Below are positions 41,390 to 49,885 of a stretch of 64,000 nucleotides of DNA, in pieces. Numbering within the stretch: position 1 is the stretch's first letter; each line of letters opens with the position of its first letter. This stretch comes from Allochromatium humboldtianum (GTDB lineage Bacteria > Pseudomonadota > Gammaproteobacteria > Chromatiales > Chromatiaceae), in the NCBI RefSeq assembly GCF_013385175.1, contig NZ_JABZEO010000004.1, forward strand, positions 310,001 to 374,000, written 5' to 3'. Below the pieces are notes generated by a model. It made no database searches. It saw only the letters and a list, made by a program, of their open reading frames with translations, and was not told the DNA's origin. Position numbers and translations under genes: made by a program.

Positions 41390-43207
41390 CTACACGGGAT
41401 CGGTATCGGTTATCAGCGACAGGTACGGATTGTTCGGTGGCGCGTTGATGAACAGGACCTGCGGGTCTTCCAGCAAGTAGCCGTGGAGGCGGCGCGATTT
41501 CCGTGGCCCCGTGACCGTGCAGGTCCAGATGTTCAGGCCGCTCCGTTGCTTGCGGTGCAGTTGCAGCTTCTCGAATCGTTTCTGCACCCATTGCCAATCG
41601 GCCAACTGTTCCTGCCTTGCAAGGAAAGCGGTCTTGGGGTGCTCCTGGGCATAGCGCTGGAACACGCCCGGACTGACCAGATAGACGGTATCGGCGACCG
41701 TATGCACCAGCGCCTTGGCGTCATTGATGATGAGCGTGCGCGCCTCGATGCGCCGACGCAGCCAGGCGACGAAGTGCTCGCCCGACGGCATCTCCTCCAG
41801 CGCTGGGGTCGAGGCAGGTGCCGGTGCTCTCGAGTCGGCCGTGGCTCCTGGGTCACCGGACTCGATGGTTCGGCCTTCCATGGCGGGAAGGGGTGACTCG
41901 TTGGCCGATGAAGAGCCGGCCAACGCCACGTCGGAGGTGCCAAGCAGACCCAGCAACGCTTCGATGCCATCACCGGCTGGCTGCACCGGCAAAGACTCGG
42001 ATACGGCCGAATCCTCCACGACTGGCAGCGACGCGGGAATGGTCGGTTCCACCTCCTCCTGCACCACCGTCACCGTTCCGGCGAACGGCGGAGGCCGCTC
42101 GTCGCCTTCCCAGATCAGGGAGGGCGCGAGGCGCAGGAGCGTGAAGGTGTGCGACCAGCCCGCGTCGCTGGTGACGGTGGCCTTCCAGATCGCCTTGTCA
42201 TCCGGTGTGGCCAGGGCAATGCCATGGTCCTGCAGGATGTTGAACACCGCCGTGTTGTTCGACGGAATGCCGTCGATGCCCAGGGCCAGCAGATGGGCGC
42301 GCAGCTTGTCCGCGACGGTCTTGCTCACCAGCCAGAGCGCGTCCTGGGTCAGCCATCCATCCGAGGCTTGGGGCTGATTCAGCTTGAATTCCTCCTTGAG
42401 CAGATAGCGCAGGCCGTCCAGCAGCTTGCGCTGCAGCGCGTGCCTGGGCGCCGCCAGCGCCTTGCCGGGATCGCCGCCGAGTTCCTGGGCGACCGATGCC
42501 TGGTCGGCCTGCACGACCAGTTCGCCGAGCGTGCCGGCGTGCTCGTACTGGCCGGCCAGCACGTACAGCAGCGCGGCCCAGAGGTCGGGATAGCCGCTGA
42601 GCCAGTCGAAGATGTCCCGATCGAGAAGGCGCGCGTAGAGCAGCCCGGTGGCGGCGCTGTGCAGGCGGCACTCACGCTCCTTTCGGTAACGGAAACGGTA
42701 GGGCTTTCGGAGCGGACCATGCCAGGGATGCCAGATCGTGCCGTCGGCATGTTCGACGTGCAGATCGACCGCGATCTTGCCGATGTCGTGCAGCAGGGCC
42801 GCGTAGGCCGTGCCTGCGGTCCAGGCTTCGGCCTGGGCTGCCTGTGCCTCCGGCGTGACGCCCGCAGGCAGCAGGTATGACTGCCGCAATTTCAGCGCGT
42901 AGGCGACAATCTCCAGGCCGTGGTCCAGCATGCCGCCCGGATAGGCGTGGTGGTGGTTCTCGGAGGCCGGGAACTGCTGGACCAGCTCGGCGTAGCGCTC
43001 CAGTGGGGCGAGGTAGAGCGTGGCGAACTGCCGGCGCGAGAGCGATGTGCGCTGCCAGATGTGTTCCAGCAGTTTCTGCCGGCGCGGCGTGGCCAGCAGC
43101 GATGCGGCCGACTCCGGCCGCATCGACCCTTTCGGAGTTTCGATGGCGGAGGTGGGTGGCGTGCCGGCGGTGGGTGGCACCCTTTTGCGCTGGAACAGCG
43201 AGAGCAT
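41390..43207 (-). CDS. traI: MobH family relaxase TraI
   Basis: A 605-residue MobH relaxase that nicks oriT and leads strand transfer. The N-terminal TraI_2 domain is HD-hydrolase-like: ENHHHAYPGGMLDHGLEIV and ALLHDIGKIAVDLHV (residues ~80-150). The C-terminal part carries the TraI_2_C/DUF1528 winged-helix region ending near the stop. The middle (~390-480) is a variable Pro/Ser/Glu-rich linker. ATG 43207 starts MLSLFQRKR; a longer frame reads through the upstream repeats and is rejected. It is convergent with int, 34 bases apart. Confidence 0.9.
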   Translation of the reverse strand: MLSLFQRKRVPPTAGTPPTSAIETPKGSMRPESAASLLATPRRQKLLEHIWQRTSLSRRQFATLYLAPLERYAELVQQFPASENHHHAYPGGMLDHGLEIVAYALKLRQSYLLPAGVTPEAQAAQAEAWTAGTAYAALLHDIGKIAVDLHVEHADGTIWHPWHGPLRKPYRFRYRKERECRLHSAATGLLYARLLDRDIFDWLSGYPDLWAALLYVLAGQYEHAGTLGELVVQADQASVAQELGGDPGKALAAPRHALQRKLLDGLRYLLKEEFKLNQPQASDGWLTQDALWLVSKTVADKLRAHLLALGIDGIPSNNTAVFNILQDHGIALATPDDKAIWKATVTSDAGWSHTFTLLRLAPSLIWEGDERPPPFAGTVTVVQEEVEPTIPASLPVVEDSAVSESLPVQPAGDGIEALLGLLGTSDVALAGSSSANESPLPAMEGRTIESGDPGATADSRAPAPASTPALEEMPSGEHFVAWLRRRIEARTLIINDAKALVHTVADTVYLVSPGVFQRYAQEHPKTAFLARQEQLADWQWVQKRFEKLQLHRKQRSGLNIWTCTVTGPRKSRRLHGYLLEDPQVLFINAPPNNPYLSLITDTDPV

Positions 43208-43242
43208 GGTGGCGATCCCTGTGGTCGTGACGGGGAGGAGGG

Positions 43243-43330
43243 CCTTTGGCCTTTTCGGGTAGGGCCTTTCCCCTTGGCGCCCTTCCTTTGCCCCTTCCCA
43301 GCCCTTTGGCCTTTGTCGGAAGCCTTTGGG
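43243..43330. repeat. CCTTT-rich imperfect repeats upstream of the relaxase
   Basis: CCTTTGGCCTTT occurs at 43243-43254 and again at 43303-43314, with related CCTTT, CCCCTT and GCCTTTGGG units between and after. The tract is almost pure pyrimidine on this strand. Its place right before the relaxase fits a role in the origin of transfer or relaxase expression, not shown. Confidence 0.6.
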
Positions 43331-43409
43331 TATAGGGCCGCTGCTGCGCGGGTGCCACGATGAATGCGGCATGGGGCAATCCCGGCATTGGGGCGCTGCG
43401 GGATGTTCG

Positions 43410-44330
43410 TCAGCTCTGGCCCAAGCCGGTGTCGAGGGCGGCGGATTGCGCTGCGAAGTCGTCGGGACGGCGCTTGCGGAAGGTTTCGAGATTGGCGAGC
43501 TTCCAGCGCAGTGCCGGCAGTTGCGCGGCGTGCTGGCATGCTACCTGCGACCAGTCCGGTTCTGCGCGCGCCAGGCCGCTCAGAAACTGCCTGTGCGCGG
43601 TGCTCAGTCGCTGTGGCAGTTCGCGCCGCAGCCTGGCGCGAGCATCGAGCAGCATCTCCAGGGAGCAGTCCACTTCGGTCATGCCGACAAAGGCCCGCTC
43701 GTACTCGCCGGCGATGTCCTTGTCGTTGCCGAACAGCACTTCGTGGGGCGGCCGGTTGTGACCCGCCAGATAGATCACGAAGCACTCGACCATGCCGTCG
43801 CTGATGTCGCCCGACTCAAAGAGTTGCCACACGTCGAACAGGTCGCGGGGGTGCTGCCGATCCAGCGCGGCCACCAGCTTGCTGGCGTACAGCTCGTCCG
43901 GTGCCAGAACCTGCAGCTCGAACTCGACGCCGAACAGATCGCTGGTCCTGGCGCTCAGCGGCCGCCGCTCGACGGGCAGCACGCTGCCGCGGAACACGAC
44001 ATTGACCTCGATCTTCACCTGGCTGGCGTCGTTCTCGACGATCAGCTTGGTGTCGCCCAGGTCCTTGGCGCGAACCAGGCGTGTCTGCACGCCCAGTGGC
44101 GCAAGGCGCGCGGCGATGGCGGCCAGCTCCTGGTTGATGGCTTGCAGCGCTTCGTCGCGCGGCGTCTGCCACGGGAGGTACACCACGTCGATGTCCACCG
44201 ACAGGCGCGGCATGTCCCGCACAAAGAGGTTGATGGCCGTGCCGCCCTTCATGGCGAAGATGTCGTTGGCGAACACGTCGGGCGCGACGGCCAGCAGCAG
44301 GCGAACGGTGTCCGCGTAGGTCTTATCCAT
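43410..44330 (-). CDS. abiEii: AbiEii/AbiGii-type nucleotidyltransferase toxin
   Basis: A 306-residue protein of the type IV toxin-antitoxin AbiEii family, a DNA polymerase-beta-like nucleotidyltransferase. The core is AMKGGTAINLF (Gly-Gly-Thr motif, residues ~27-36) followed by RLSVDIDVVYLPW with the Asp-x-Asp metal pair. The LYASKLVAALDRQHPRDLFDVWQL block near 190 is the second hallmark. In Streptococcus, AbiE stops phage growth and causes reversible growth arrest, and related MenA toxins modify tRNA. It overlaps its antitoxin gene by eight bases. Start ATG 44330. Confidence 0.92.
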   Translation of the reverse strand: MDKTYADTVRLLLAVAPDVFANDIFAMKGGTAINLFVRDMPRLSVDIDVVYLPWQTPRDEALQAINQELAAIAARLAPLGVQTRLVRAKDLGDTKLIVENDASQVKIEVNVVFRGSVLPVERRPLSARTSDLFGVEFELQVLAPDELYASKLVAALDRQHPRDLFDVWQLFESGDISDGMVECFVIYLAGHNRPPHEVLFGNDKDIAGEYERAFVGMTEVDCSLEMLLDARARLRRELPQRLSTAHRQFLSGLARAEPDWSQVACQHAAQLPALRWKLANLETFRKRRPDDFAAQSAALDTGLGQS

Positions 44331-45081
44331 GAGGTCTCAGGCTCAGCAAGGTGCCGTCATCGAGCCGGCTCATCCAGCGCGTGTTGCTGCCGGTGCGAAC
44401 CGGGTACTGCGCCAGCAGGGCATCGACATCCACGAGGCTGGTCTCGCGCGCCCAGGTGAGGAACAGGCGCACGGCCTTCACGCTGGCGCAGCAGGACAGC
44501 AGTTGCCCGAGCAAGTCCTTGCGGGGGGAACGCAGTCCATCGAAGAGGTTGCGGGCCTCTTCGAGGCTCTGCTTGATGCCGGCTTCGTACAGCAACTCCA
44601 GAATGGCACGCTCGGGGGCTGCCACCCGCAGATCCTCGGGCAGGCCAGGCGGCGTGGTCAGGGTCTTGCCGGCCAGCGCCGTGTCCGGCCAGTCGAACAG
44701 GCGGGCGTGGACATAGCGGGCCGGAAAGCGCGAAGTGAACCAGGCCGGCAACGCGAAGCGACCGTCGCCCCACAGCACCAGCGCCTCCCGGCTGCCCAGG
44801 TTGTGCCGCACCCCCTGCAGGGCCAGGGCGCTCTTGCCGCCGACGTGGAGGCCGGGCACGCGCTGTTGCAGGAACTTCAGCGCACCGTAGACCCCGAACT
44901 CATCGTTCGGGAAGGCATAGACGCCATGGGCCAGGCGCACGAGCCACCCGCCGTCGGCATAGTGGGCGGCGAGCTGGGGCGACACCCCGAACTGGTTCAG
45001 GGTGGCAAGGTCGAACGGCGCCCCGCGGGGGAGTCCCGCCTGCAGCCGCTTGATTACCTGGTGCCTAGAATTTCCATCCAT
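44323..45081 (-). CDS. abiEi: AbiEi family antitoxin/transcriptional repressor
   Basis: A 252-residue protein that pairs with AbiEii. The N-terminal winged helix lies in residues ~1-75 (RGAPFDLATLNQFGVSPQLAAHY, LVRLAHGVYAFP), and the C-terminal domain follows with APERAILELLYEA. AbiEi proteins repress their own operon by binding inverted repeats. The start ATG at 45081 falls inside such a palindrome (listed separately); a longer frame from 45150 has no family support before this Met. Confidence 0.9.
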   Translation of the reverse strand: MDGNSRHQVIKRLQAGLPRGAPFDLATLNQFGVSPQLAAHYADGGWLVRLAHGVYAFPNDEFGVYGALKFLQQRVPGLHVGGKSALALQGVRHNLGSREALVLWGDGRFALPAWFTSRFPARYVHARLFDWPDTALAGKTLTTPPGLPEDLRVAAPERAILELLYEAGIKQSLEEARNLFDGLRSPRKDLLGQLLSCCASVKAVRLFLTWARETSLVDVDALLAQYPVRTGSNTRWMSRLDDGTLLSLRPHG

Positions 45082-45096
45082 GCTATAAAAATAGCA
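45081..45096. promoter_or_regulatory. AbiEi operator candidate overlapping the abiEi start
   Basis: TGCTATAAAAATAGCA is a perfect six-base-arm inverted repeat that begins at the first base of the abiEi start codon. A looser relative (AGCATAAA-GTTTGA-TTTATAGC) lies at about 45145-45166. Two such sites fit autorepression by the AbiEi N-terminal domain. Confidence 0.65.
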
Positions 45097-45267
45097 CGGA
45101 ATCCAATCATCCCCTAGAGCTATCGCAAGAACGTGCAGGGAAAGTAGCATAAAGTTTGATTTATAGCGCAGAATCTAATCGCCCTGCGACCGCTCTGCCA
45201 GCCGCAACCCGCCCTCCTGATCGCGGTCTATCCTGGAGGGCAAGCGGCACCACTGAAACCGAGGCAC

Positions 45268-45636
45268 ATGAGCATGACCACCAACACGCACAACGGGCGC
45301 TGGAGCCACCGGCTGGGCCGGGGGGCTGGCCGTGCCTGGCGTGGATACCTGCGCCGCGAGCAGCGTGTCGCCGGCTGGCTGGTGACGCGCGGGGTGCCTG
45401 CGGGCGCGGCGACGGCGGTGCTCTGGATCGTCAAGCTGGCCGTACTTGGCATGCTGCTCTACACCGTATCCTGGCTCGTCCTGCTGCTGGCCTTTGCGGT
45501 GGTCGCCGAATGGCTCGCGCGGAACGCCGACGAGGACGACGAGAAGCAGCCGGAACTTAGAGACGGACACTCGGGCGTCGGCCTGTACGACAAAGATGAC
45601 TGGCGGATCGACATGGGCGATCCCGACGAGCCGTAG
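45268..45636 (+). CDS. DUF3742 family conjugative element protein
   Basis: A 122-residue small membrane protein. A basic N-terminus (WSHRLGRGAGRAWRGYLRREQ) is followed by one or two membrane helices (AAATAVLWIVKLAVLGMLLYTVSWLVLLLAFAVVAEW read in parts) and an acidic tail ending GLYDKDDWRIDMGDPDEP. DUF3742 proteins are found next to traG-N in PFGI-1-type elements and face it on the other strand, exactly as here. Function unknown. Confidence 0.9.
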   Translation: MSMTTNTHNGRWSHRLGRGAGRAWRGYLRREQRVAGWLVTRGVPAGAATAVLWIVKLAVLGMLLYTVSWLVLLLAFAVVAEWLARNADEDDEKQPELRDGHSGVGLYDKDDWRIDMGDPDEP

Positions 45637-45664
45637 CTGTCGCATCAACGCGAGAGAGTGCTCC

Positions 45665-47197
45665 TTACTTCGCAGCACCTTTCGATACAGCCGTCATCGC
45701 AAGGCGAGAGCCACTACCCCCAGCCGACTTTGCATCGGACGTGCCAGTGATGAGACCGCCCAGGAAGTTTCCGGCGCGAACGCCTGCCCATCCGAGTGCC
45801 ATGACCCAGAACGTCGGCAACACGATGAACATCGTTGCCATGACGAAGTTCAGCAGCATGTCACCGAACGCATTGTTCAGGCCGATCAGGGGATCGAAGT
45901 TGGTGTGCGGCCGATTTGCCCCGAATCCCCAGCCATAGAGGGCATCAAGGATCGTGCTGTCGATCCAGCGCGCGAGCTGGAACCAGAAGTCCACGAAGAA
46001 CAGCGCGAACTGGACGCAGCTCACCGTCACCACCGTCTTCAGGTCGTAGGTGCCGATCAGCAGCACCAGCGGGATGCAGATGACGAGCGCCATCTTGAGC
46101 ATCGTCAGCACCATCGGCAGCGCCTGGCGCACCACGTCCATCGCCGGAAAGAAGCCCAGCGAGCCGACGGTCAGCCCCAGGTCGCTCGCGCCGCGCGTGA
46201 CGACGTTCGGCAGCGTCTTGTCGATCTGGCCGCCGTAGTCGGTGTAGACGGCGCCCTGGTTCATCTTCTGCTGCCTCGGCGAGACCACGGCGCGGATCAC
46301 CGAGTCATTGACCTCGCTCTGCGACAGGAAGCCCGCCCAGCGCCCGACGCGGGTCAGCAGGTCCGGGTCGACCTGTGCCAGCAGCCGGCTGCGCAGCCCC
46401 TGGTCGCCATCGGCCCACCACTGCCGGCAGGACGGATAGCCGCCGCCGCTGTCCACCTGTGCCAGCCCCGCATCGCGGGTCGCGTCGTAGGGCCAGGCCG
46501 TGCGTGGGGTCTTGGCGCGATAGGTGTCATAGAAGCCGGGCGTGTCGAGGAAGTAGCTCGACCCGATCCAGGTGACGTCGTTCATCTGCTCGTCGGAGAG
46601 CGTCGGCCGGTTCATGAACAGCTTGGCGCGCGACGGCCCGTAGCAGTCGTGCGTGAAGTCGGCGACCTCCTGTGCCAACACCGGATCGTCGATGCGCGTG
46701 GCATTCACATCCATGCGAATCTGACGCAGGTCCGTGCCGCAGGGAATCGCCGCCACCGCGGAGCCCGTCACGGCTTTCGACAGCGCGTGCATGAAGAACC
46801 ACCACACCGGCACCAGCGCGCTCTGGTCGTTGAGTGCCGTGTAGACGTTGGACCAGCCCGTGTCGTTGGGCAGCGGGACGTTGACCTGGCATTGCGCGGA
46901 GCGCGTGGTGTCGAACTTGATCGTGGCGAGATCCACCGGGATGAACGGGATGCCGGCGAACATGATGACCACGATCGCCACCCACACCCGGTTCTCGATG
47001 CGCATCGACGACAGCACGCCCTTGTTGCCTTCGTCCGCACCCTCGCTGCGGGCCTTGAGCCATTCCTGGATCACGATGGCCACGAACGGCAGCGCGAACA
47101 CGCCGCTGGCCACGAGAATGCTCCAGATGCCGTTGTTGACCACCCAAGCCACCAGGGTCAGGTAATACTCCAGGTAGTCCGTGGTGTAGAGCGTCAT
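45665..47197 (-). CDS. Conjugal transfer protein with TraG N-terminal domain
   Basis: A 510-residue inner-membrane protein of the mating-pair system. There are membrane helices near the N-terminus (LTLVAWVVNNGIWSILVASG), around residues 70-95, and four or so in the C-terminal third (VLTMLKMALVICIPLVLLIG; FVMATMFIVLPTFWVMALGW). The central region is periplasmic and holds several cysteines (PCGTDLRQ, HDCYGPSR, YPSCRQWW). TraG-N type proteins in F act in pilus assembly and mating-pair stability. This is the last gene of the leftward transfer operon. Confidence 0.93.
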   Translation of the reverse strand: MTLYTTDYLEYYLTLVAWVVNNGIWSILVASGVFALPFVAIVIQEWLKARSEGADEGNKGVLSSMRIENRVWVAIVVIMFAGIPFIPVDLATIKFDTTRSAQCQVNVPLPNDTGWSNVYTALNDQSALVPVWWFFMHALSKAVTGSAVAAIPCGTDLRQIRMDVNATRIDDPVLAQEVADFTHDCYGPSRAKLFMNRPTLSDEQMNDVTWIGSSYFLDTPGFYDTYRAKTPRTAWPYDATRDAGLAQVDSGGGYPSCRQWWADGDQGLRSRLLAQVDPDLLTRVGRWAGFLSQSEVNDSVIRAVVSPRQQKMNQGAVYTDYGGQIDKTLPNVVTRGASDLGLTVGSLGFFPAMDVVRQALPMVLTMLKMALVICIPLVLLIGTYDLKTVVTVSCVQFALFFVDFWFQLARWIDSTILDALYGWGFGANRPHTNFDPLIGLNNAFGDMLLNFVMATMFIVLPTFWVMALGWAGVRAGNFLGGLITGTSDAKSAGGSGSRLAMTAVSKGAAK

Positions 47198-47212
47198 GCC
47201 TGCCTCCCGGTC

Positions 47213-47527
47213 TCAGCCGTGCCGCAACAGTTGGCTGGCTTCCAGCGCGACCACGGCGATCACCGCTGCGATCTCCGTGCGCAGCAGGCGCCGACGCATC
47301 CACCACCAGCCGTAAGCCGTCGCTCCGTAGAGGCACAGCCGCCACACGAAGAAGTGGCCGGCGTGCGCCTGCAGCCAGTGCTGCCAGCCCTCGACGCCGC
47401 CGACCACGTGGATGCCGGCGATGTTCACCGCCACCGCGGCGGCCACCACCAGCAAGGTCCACAGCAGCGCCACGCCGACGCGGCGGTTGAACAGCCATGG
47501 CAGCCGCAGCCAGGCCAGCCGGCTCAT
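47213..47527 (-). CDS. Small inner-membrane protein of the transfer operon
   Basis: A 104-residue protein with about two or three membrane helices (ALLWTLLVVAAAVAVNIAGIH; FVWRLCLYGATAYGWWWMRRR). It overlaps the PFL_4711 gene by four bases and lies 15 bases before traG-N, so it belongs to the same operon. Small proteins at this place occur in related elements. No function is known. Confidence 0.8.
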   Translation of the reverse strand: MSRLAWLRLPWLFNRRVGVALLWTLLVVAAAVAVNIAGIHVVGGVEGWQHWLQAHAGHFFVWRLCLYGATAYGWWWMRRRLLRTEIAAVIAVVALEASQLLRHG

Positions 47528-48930
47528 GGCGTACCGCTCCGCGGCTTCTGGACTTCCCGCAGACGGTCGCGTGTGGTGTCGCCCTCGAAGACGCCGCGCG
47601 AACCGGCAGCGCGGGTGCTGTGGCGCTGGATGATCGCCATCGCCGAGTTGCCGGCCAGCGTGCGGCGCAGCTCCAACTCGGTCTTGAGGTTGTTGATCTC
47701 CTGCTCCAGCGCGCTGTTCTCCTGGTCGACCGCCTGCACGGCCAGTTCGTTGGCGGCGACGTTCGGCTCCTTCTTGCCGGTCAGCAACGTGCGTTGCAGC
47801 AGCAAGGCCTTCTCCAGCACGCTGGACAGCGCCGCCTCCGACGCCAGGCGCTTGCCCAGCACGTCCTGGTCGGGTTCATCACGCAGGGCCTCGATCACGC
47901 CGCGAGTGATCGGCAGCGAGCTGCTGCCGGCCGCGTCGAGATTGGCCGGCGTCGTCGGCCGGGTGCCCGTCACCAGCTCCTGCAGCACCTGCAGCTTGGT
48001 CTCGTACTCTTCCTGGATCACTGGCGTGAGCCCGACGCCAGGCTTGGTCTGGGTCTTCGTGCAGTTTTCGCAGGTGCGTTGCTCGCGTTCGCCCAGCACG
48101 CGGTTCGCAAAGGCCGCGGCCGCGCCAGGCGACGACCAGGTCTGGCAGGTCAGGCGGTTGCCGCAGGCGCTGCGCGCGATCGACGAGGTATCGGTGACGC
48201 TGCGCCCGTTGAGCAGGTTGTAGCCCGCGCGTGTCACGTCGCCGACCACCTTGATCGAACTCTGGCCAGAGCCACCCGCGTTGCCGCCGCCGACCCAGGG
48301 CACGCCGTTGTTCCCTTTGTTGGACTCGGCCTGCTCGATGGCGGAGACGGCATCGGTGCTGCTCACCGCATCCCGCAGCGCCATCCCCTCGGCGAGCTGG
48401 TCCCAGCCGGCCTGGCCGCCGGCCGTGTCCGCCATCCGATTGGCGATGGCCCGGCAGGTCATCTTCGAGCGGTCGAAGTCCAGGCGCGCCTGGAGGATGC
48501 CGTTGGTCAGCAGGTTGTAGAGCCCCGGGTCGGCGCGCTGGATGATCAGGGCCGGCAGCGAGGCCACGGCGCTGGTGGCGTTCTGGATCACGTTGCTCAT
48601 GATCGTCTGGAAGCCGTTGGTGATGCCGTTGAGCTGGTTCTGCAGCGTCGTGGTGATGCTCATGTCGCCGCAGATCAGATTGCTGTTCCAGCCGACCCCC
48701 ACGCCGATGCTCTGCATGTTGCCGGCCCCCCCCATCGACACGGCCCGGCCGCCGCCGATGCTGTAAAGCACGTCGTCGCCGATCACGCTGCCGCTGACGT
48801 TCACGCCGTTGGGGTCGATGCGGGTCTGCGCCCAGGCGACGCCGACGACCAGCGTGATGGCCGCCACGAGCAGCGTGGCCCGCAGGTGCGACTTCGCGCG
48901 GCGCAGGAAATCAGGAAGGAATGCGTTCAT
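47524..48930 (-). CDS. ICE protein, PFL_4711 family (TIGR03755, TraH-like)
   Basis: A 468-residue exported protein with a signal peptide ending VAWAQ. The mature start RIDPNGVNVSGSVIGDDVLYSIGGGRAVSM is typical for the family. Paired cysteines occur in NLICGDM, SKMTCRAI, RSACGNRLTCQTW and RTCENCTKT. The C-terminal part (residues ~390-430) is a coiled coil (DQENSALEQEINNLKTELE). The family is taken as the counterpart of TraH in the F-like transfer machinery, by position and cysteine pattern. Confidence 0.92.
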   Translation of the reverse strand: MNAFLPDFLRRAKSHLRATLLVAAITLVVGVAWAQTRIDPNGVNVSGSVIGDDVLYSIGGGRAVSMGGAGNMQSIGVGVGWNSNLICGDMSITTTLQNQLNGITNGFQTIMSNVIQNATSAVASLPALIIQRADPGLYNLLTNGILQARLDFDRSKMTCRAIANRMADTAGGQAGWDQLAEGMALRDAVSSTDAVSAIEQAESNKGNNGVPWVGGGNAGGSGQSSIKVVGDVTRAGYNLLNGRSVTDTSSIARSACGNRLTCQTWSSPGAAAAFANRVLGEREQRTCENCTKTQTKPGVGLTPVIQEEYETKLQVLQELVTGTRPTTPANLDAAGSSSLPITRGVIEALRDEPDQDVLGKRLASEAALSSVLEKALLLQRTLLTGKKEPNVAANELAVQAVDQENSALEQEINNLKTELELRRTLAGNSAMAIIQRHSTRAAGSRGVFEGDTTRDRLREVQKPRSGTP

Positions 48931-48940
48931 CGTGGGTTCC

Positions 48941-49885
48941 TCACATGAAATCGACGCTACCGAGGAAGACCTGGCCACGGCGCCGGCAGCAGGAGTACGG
49001 CCGCCACAAGGCCCAGGCGTAGTCGCCCTGCTGGGCCTGCACGCGGGTGCGGCTGTGCGGGAAGACCACGCAACTGTTCGAGAGCGTGGGCGTCAGCTCC
49101 TGCCACTTGCCCGTCGAGGCGTCGGTCTCCATCAGCGCGCCGGCCGGCCAGTAACCGTCGCGGGCGCTGGCCAGCAGGGGCTGGTACACGTGAATCTGGT
49201 TGCGGCGCGTCACGATGTCGCCCGCGCGCTGCGCGACCACGGCGCCGCTCTTGTGATCGTCGGTCTGGTGCAGGAAGCCCCCGCGGGGATACACGTTGCC
49301 CCAGAGGTTCAGGCCGGTGCGCGTACCGATTTCGCGCCGGCCGGGGATGAGCGCTTCGGGATAGAACGCTTCCGGGATGTTGTAGCGCCAGGCGATCGTG
49401 TCGAGCGTGCTCAGCAGGTACGGCATGAAGGCCGTGCCAGCGCCTTCGCAGGTGTAGCCGGAGGCGCTGGCGAACTGGCTGAACACCATCCCGGCCGGAT
49501 GGCCGATGACATCGGCGTTCTTGAACTTGGCGAGGTTGTTCTCGTTGTCGTGATTGGTCGTGCCGTCACCGCCAGCCTTCGCGGTCGGGTTGGGCATGCT
49601 CATCGCCCTGACTTCCAGCCACGGGTTTTCGCCGGTGTTCGAGTAGCTCGACACCACCGCATCGGGGACGTAGTGGCGCACCTTGACGGAGGTGCGAACC
49701 GAGCAGCCGAAGGGCGTGCAGTACAGCCAGTAGCAGATTCCGACCACGCGGTATTCGAGGCAGTCGGGGGACAGCGCCGACGAGACGATGGTGGAGGTGT
49801 CCAGGGCGAACGTCGACGTGGCCGTGCCCAGCAGCAGCGAGGCGACGGTGGCGCGCAGACGCCGGGATGCCAGCAGGAGGCCCAT
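48941..49885 (-). CDS. ICE protein, PFL_4710 family (TIGR03756, TraU-like)
   Basis: A 314-residue exported protein. Signal peptide ends near STFA; the conserved start is LDTSTIVSSALSPDCLEYRVVGICYWLYC. Cysteines are abundant (SPDCLEY, GICYWLYCTPFGC, YSCCRRR) and the GDIVTRRNQIHVYQPL and SYSCCRRRGQ-like tail are family features. It corresponds to TraU, which acts in DNA transfer rather than pilus growth. ATG 49885 lies within an overlap with the preceding gene. Confidence 0.93.
   Translation of the reverse strand: MGLLLASRRLRATVASLLLGTATSTFALDTSTIVSSALSPDCLEYRVVGICYWLYCTPFGCSVRTSVKVRHYVPDAVVSSYSNTGENPWLEVRAMSMPNPTAKAGGDGTTNHDNENNLAKFKNADVIGHPAGMVFSQFASASGYTCEGAGTAFMPYLLSTLDTIAWRYNIPEAFYPEALIPGRREIGTRTGLNLWGNVYPRGGFLHQTDDHKSGAVVAQRAGDIVTRRNQIHVYQPLLASARDGYWPAGALMETDASTGKWQELTPTLSNSCVVFPHSRTRVQAQQGDYAWALWRPYSCCRRRGQVFLGSVDFM

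Noticed and set aside
43230-43335. CRISPR array at the CCTTT repeats
   Set aside because: Units are only 5-12 bases, irregularly spaced, with no constant spacers and no cas genes.
43410-45081. Interpreting the nucleotidyltransferase as part of the E2-E1-JAB system
   Set aside because: It overlaps an AbiEi antitoxin gene, lies over 5 kb away beyond five transfer genes, and has AbiEii rather than CD-NTase motifs.
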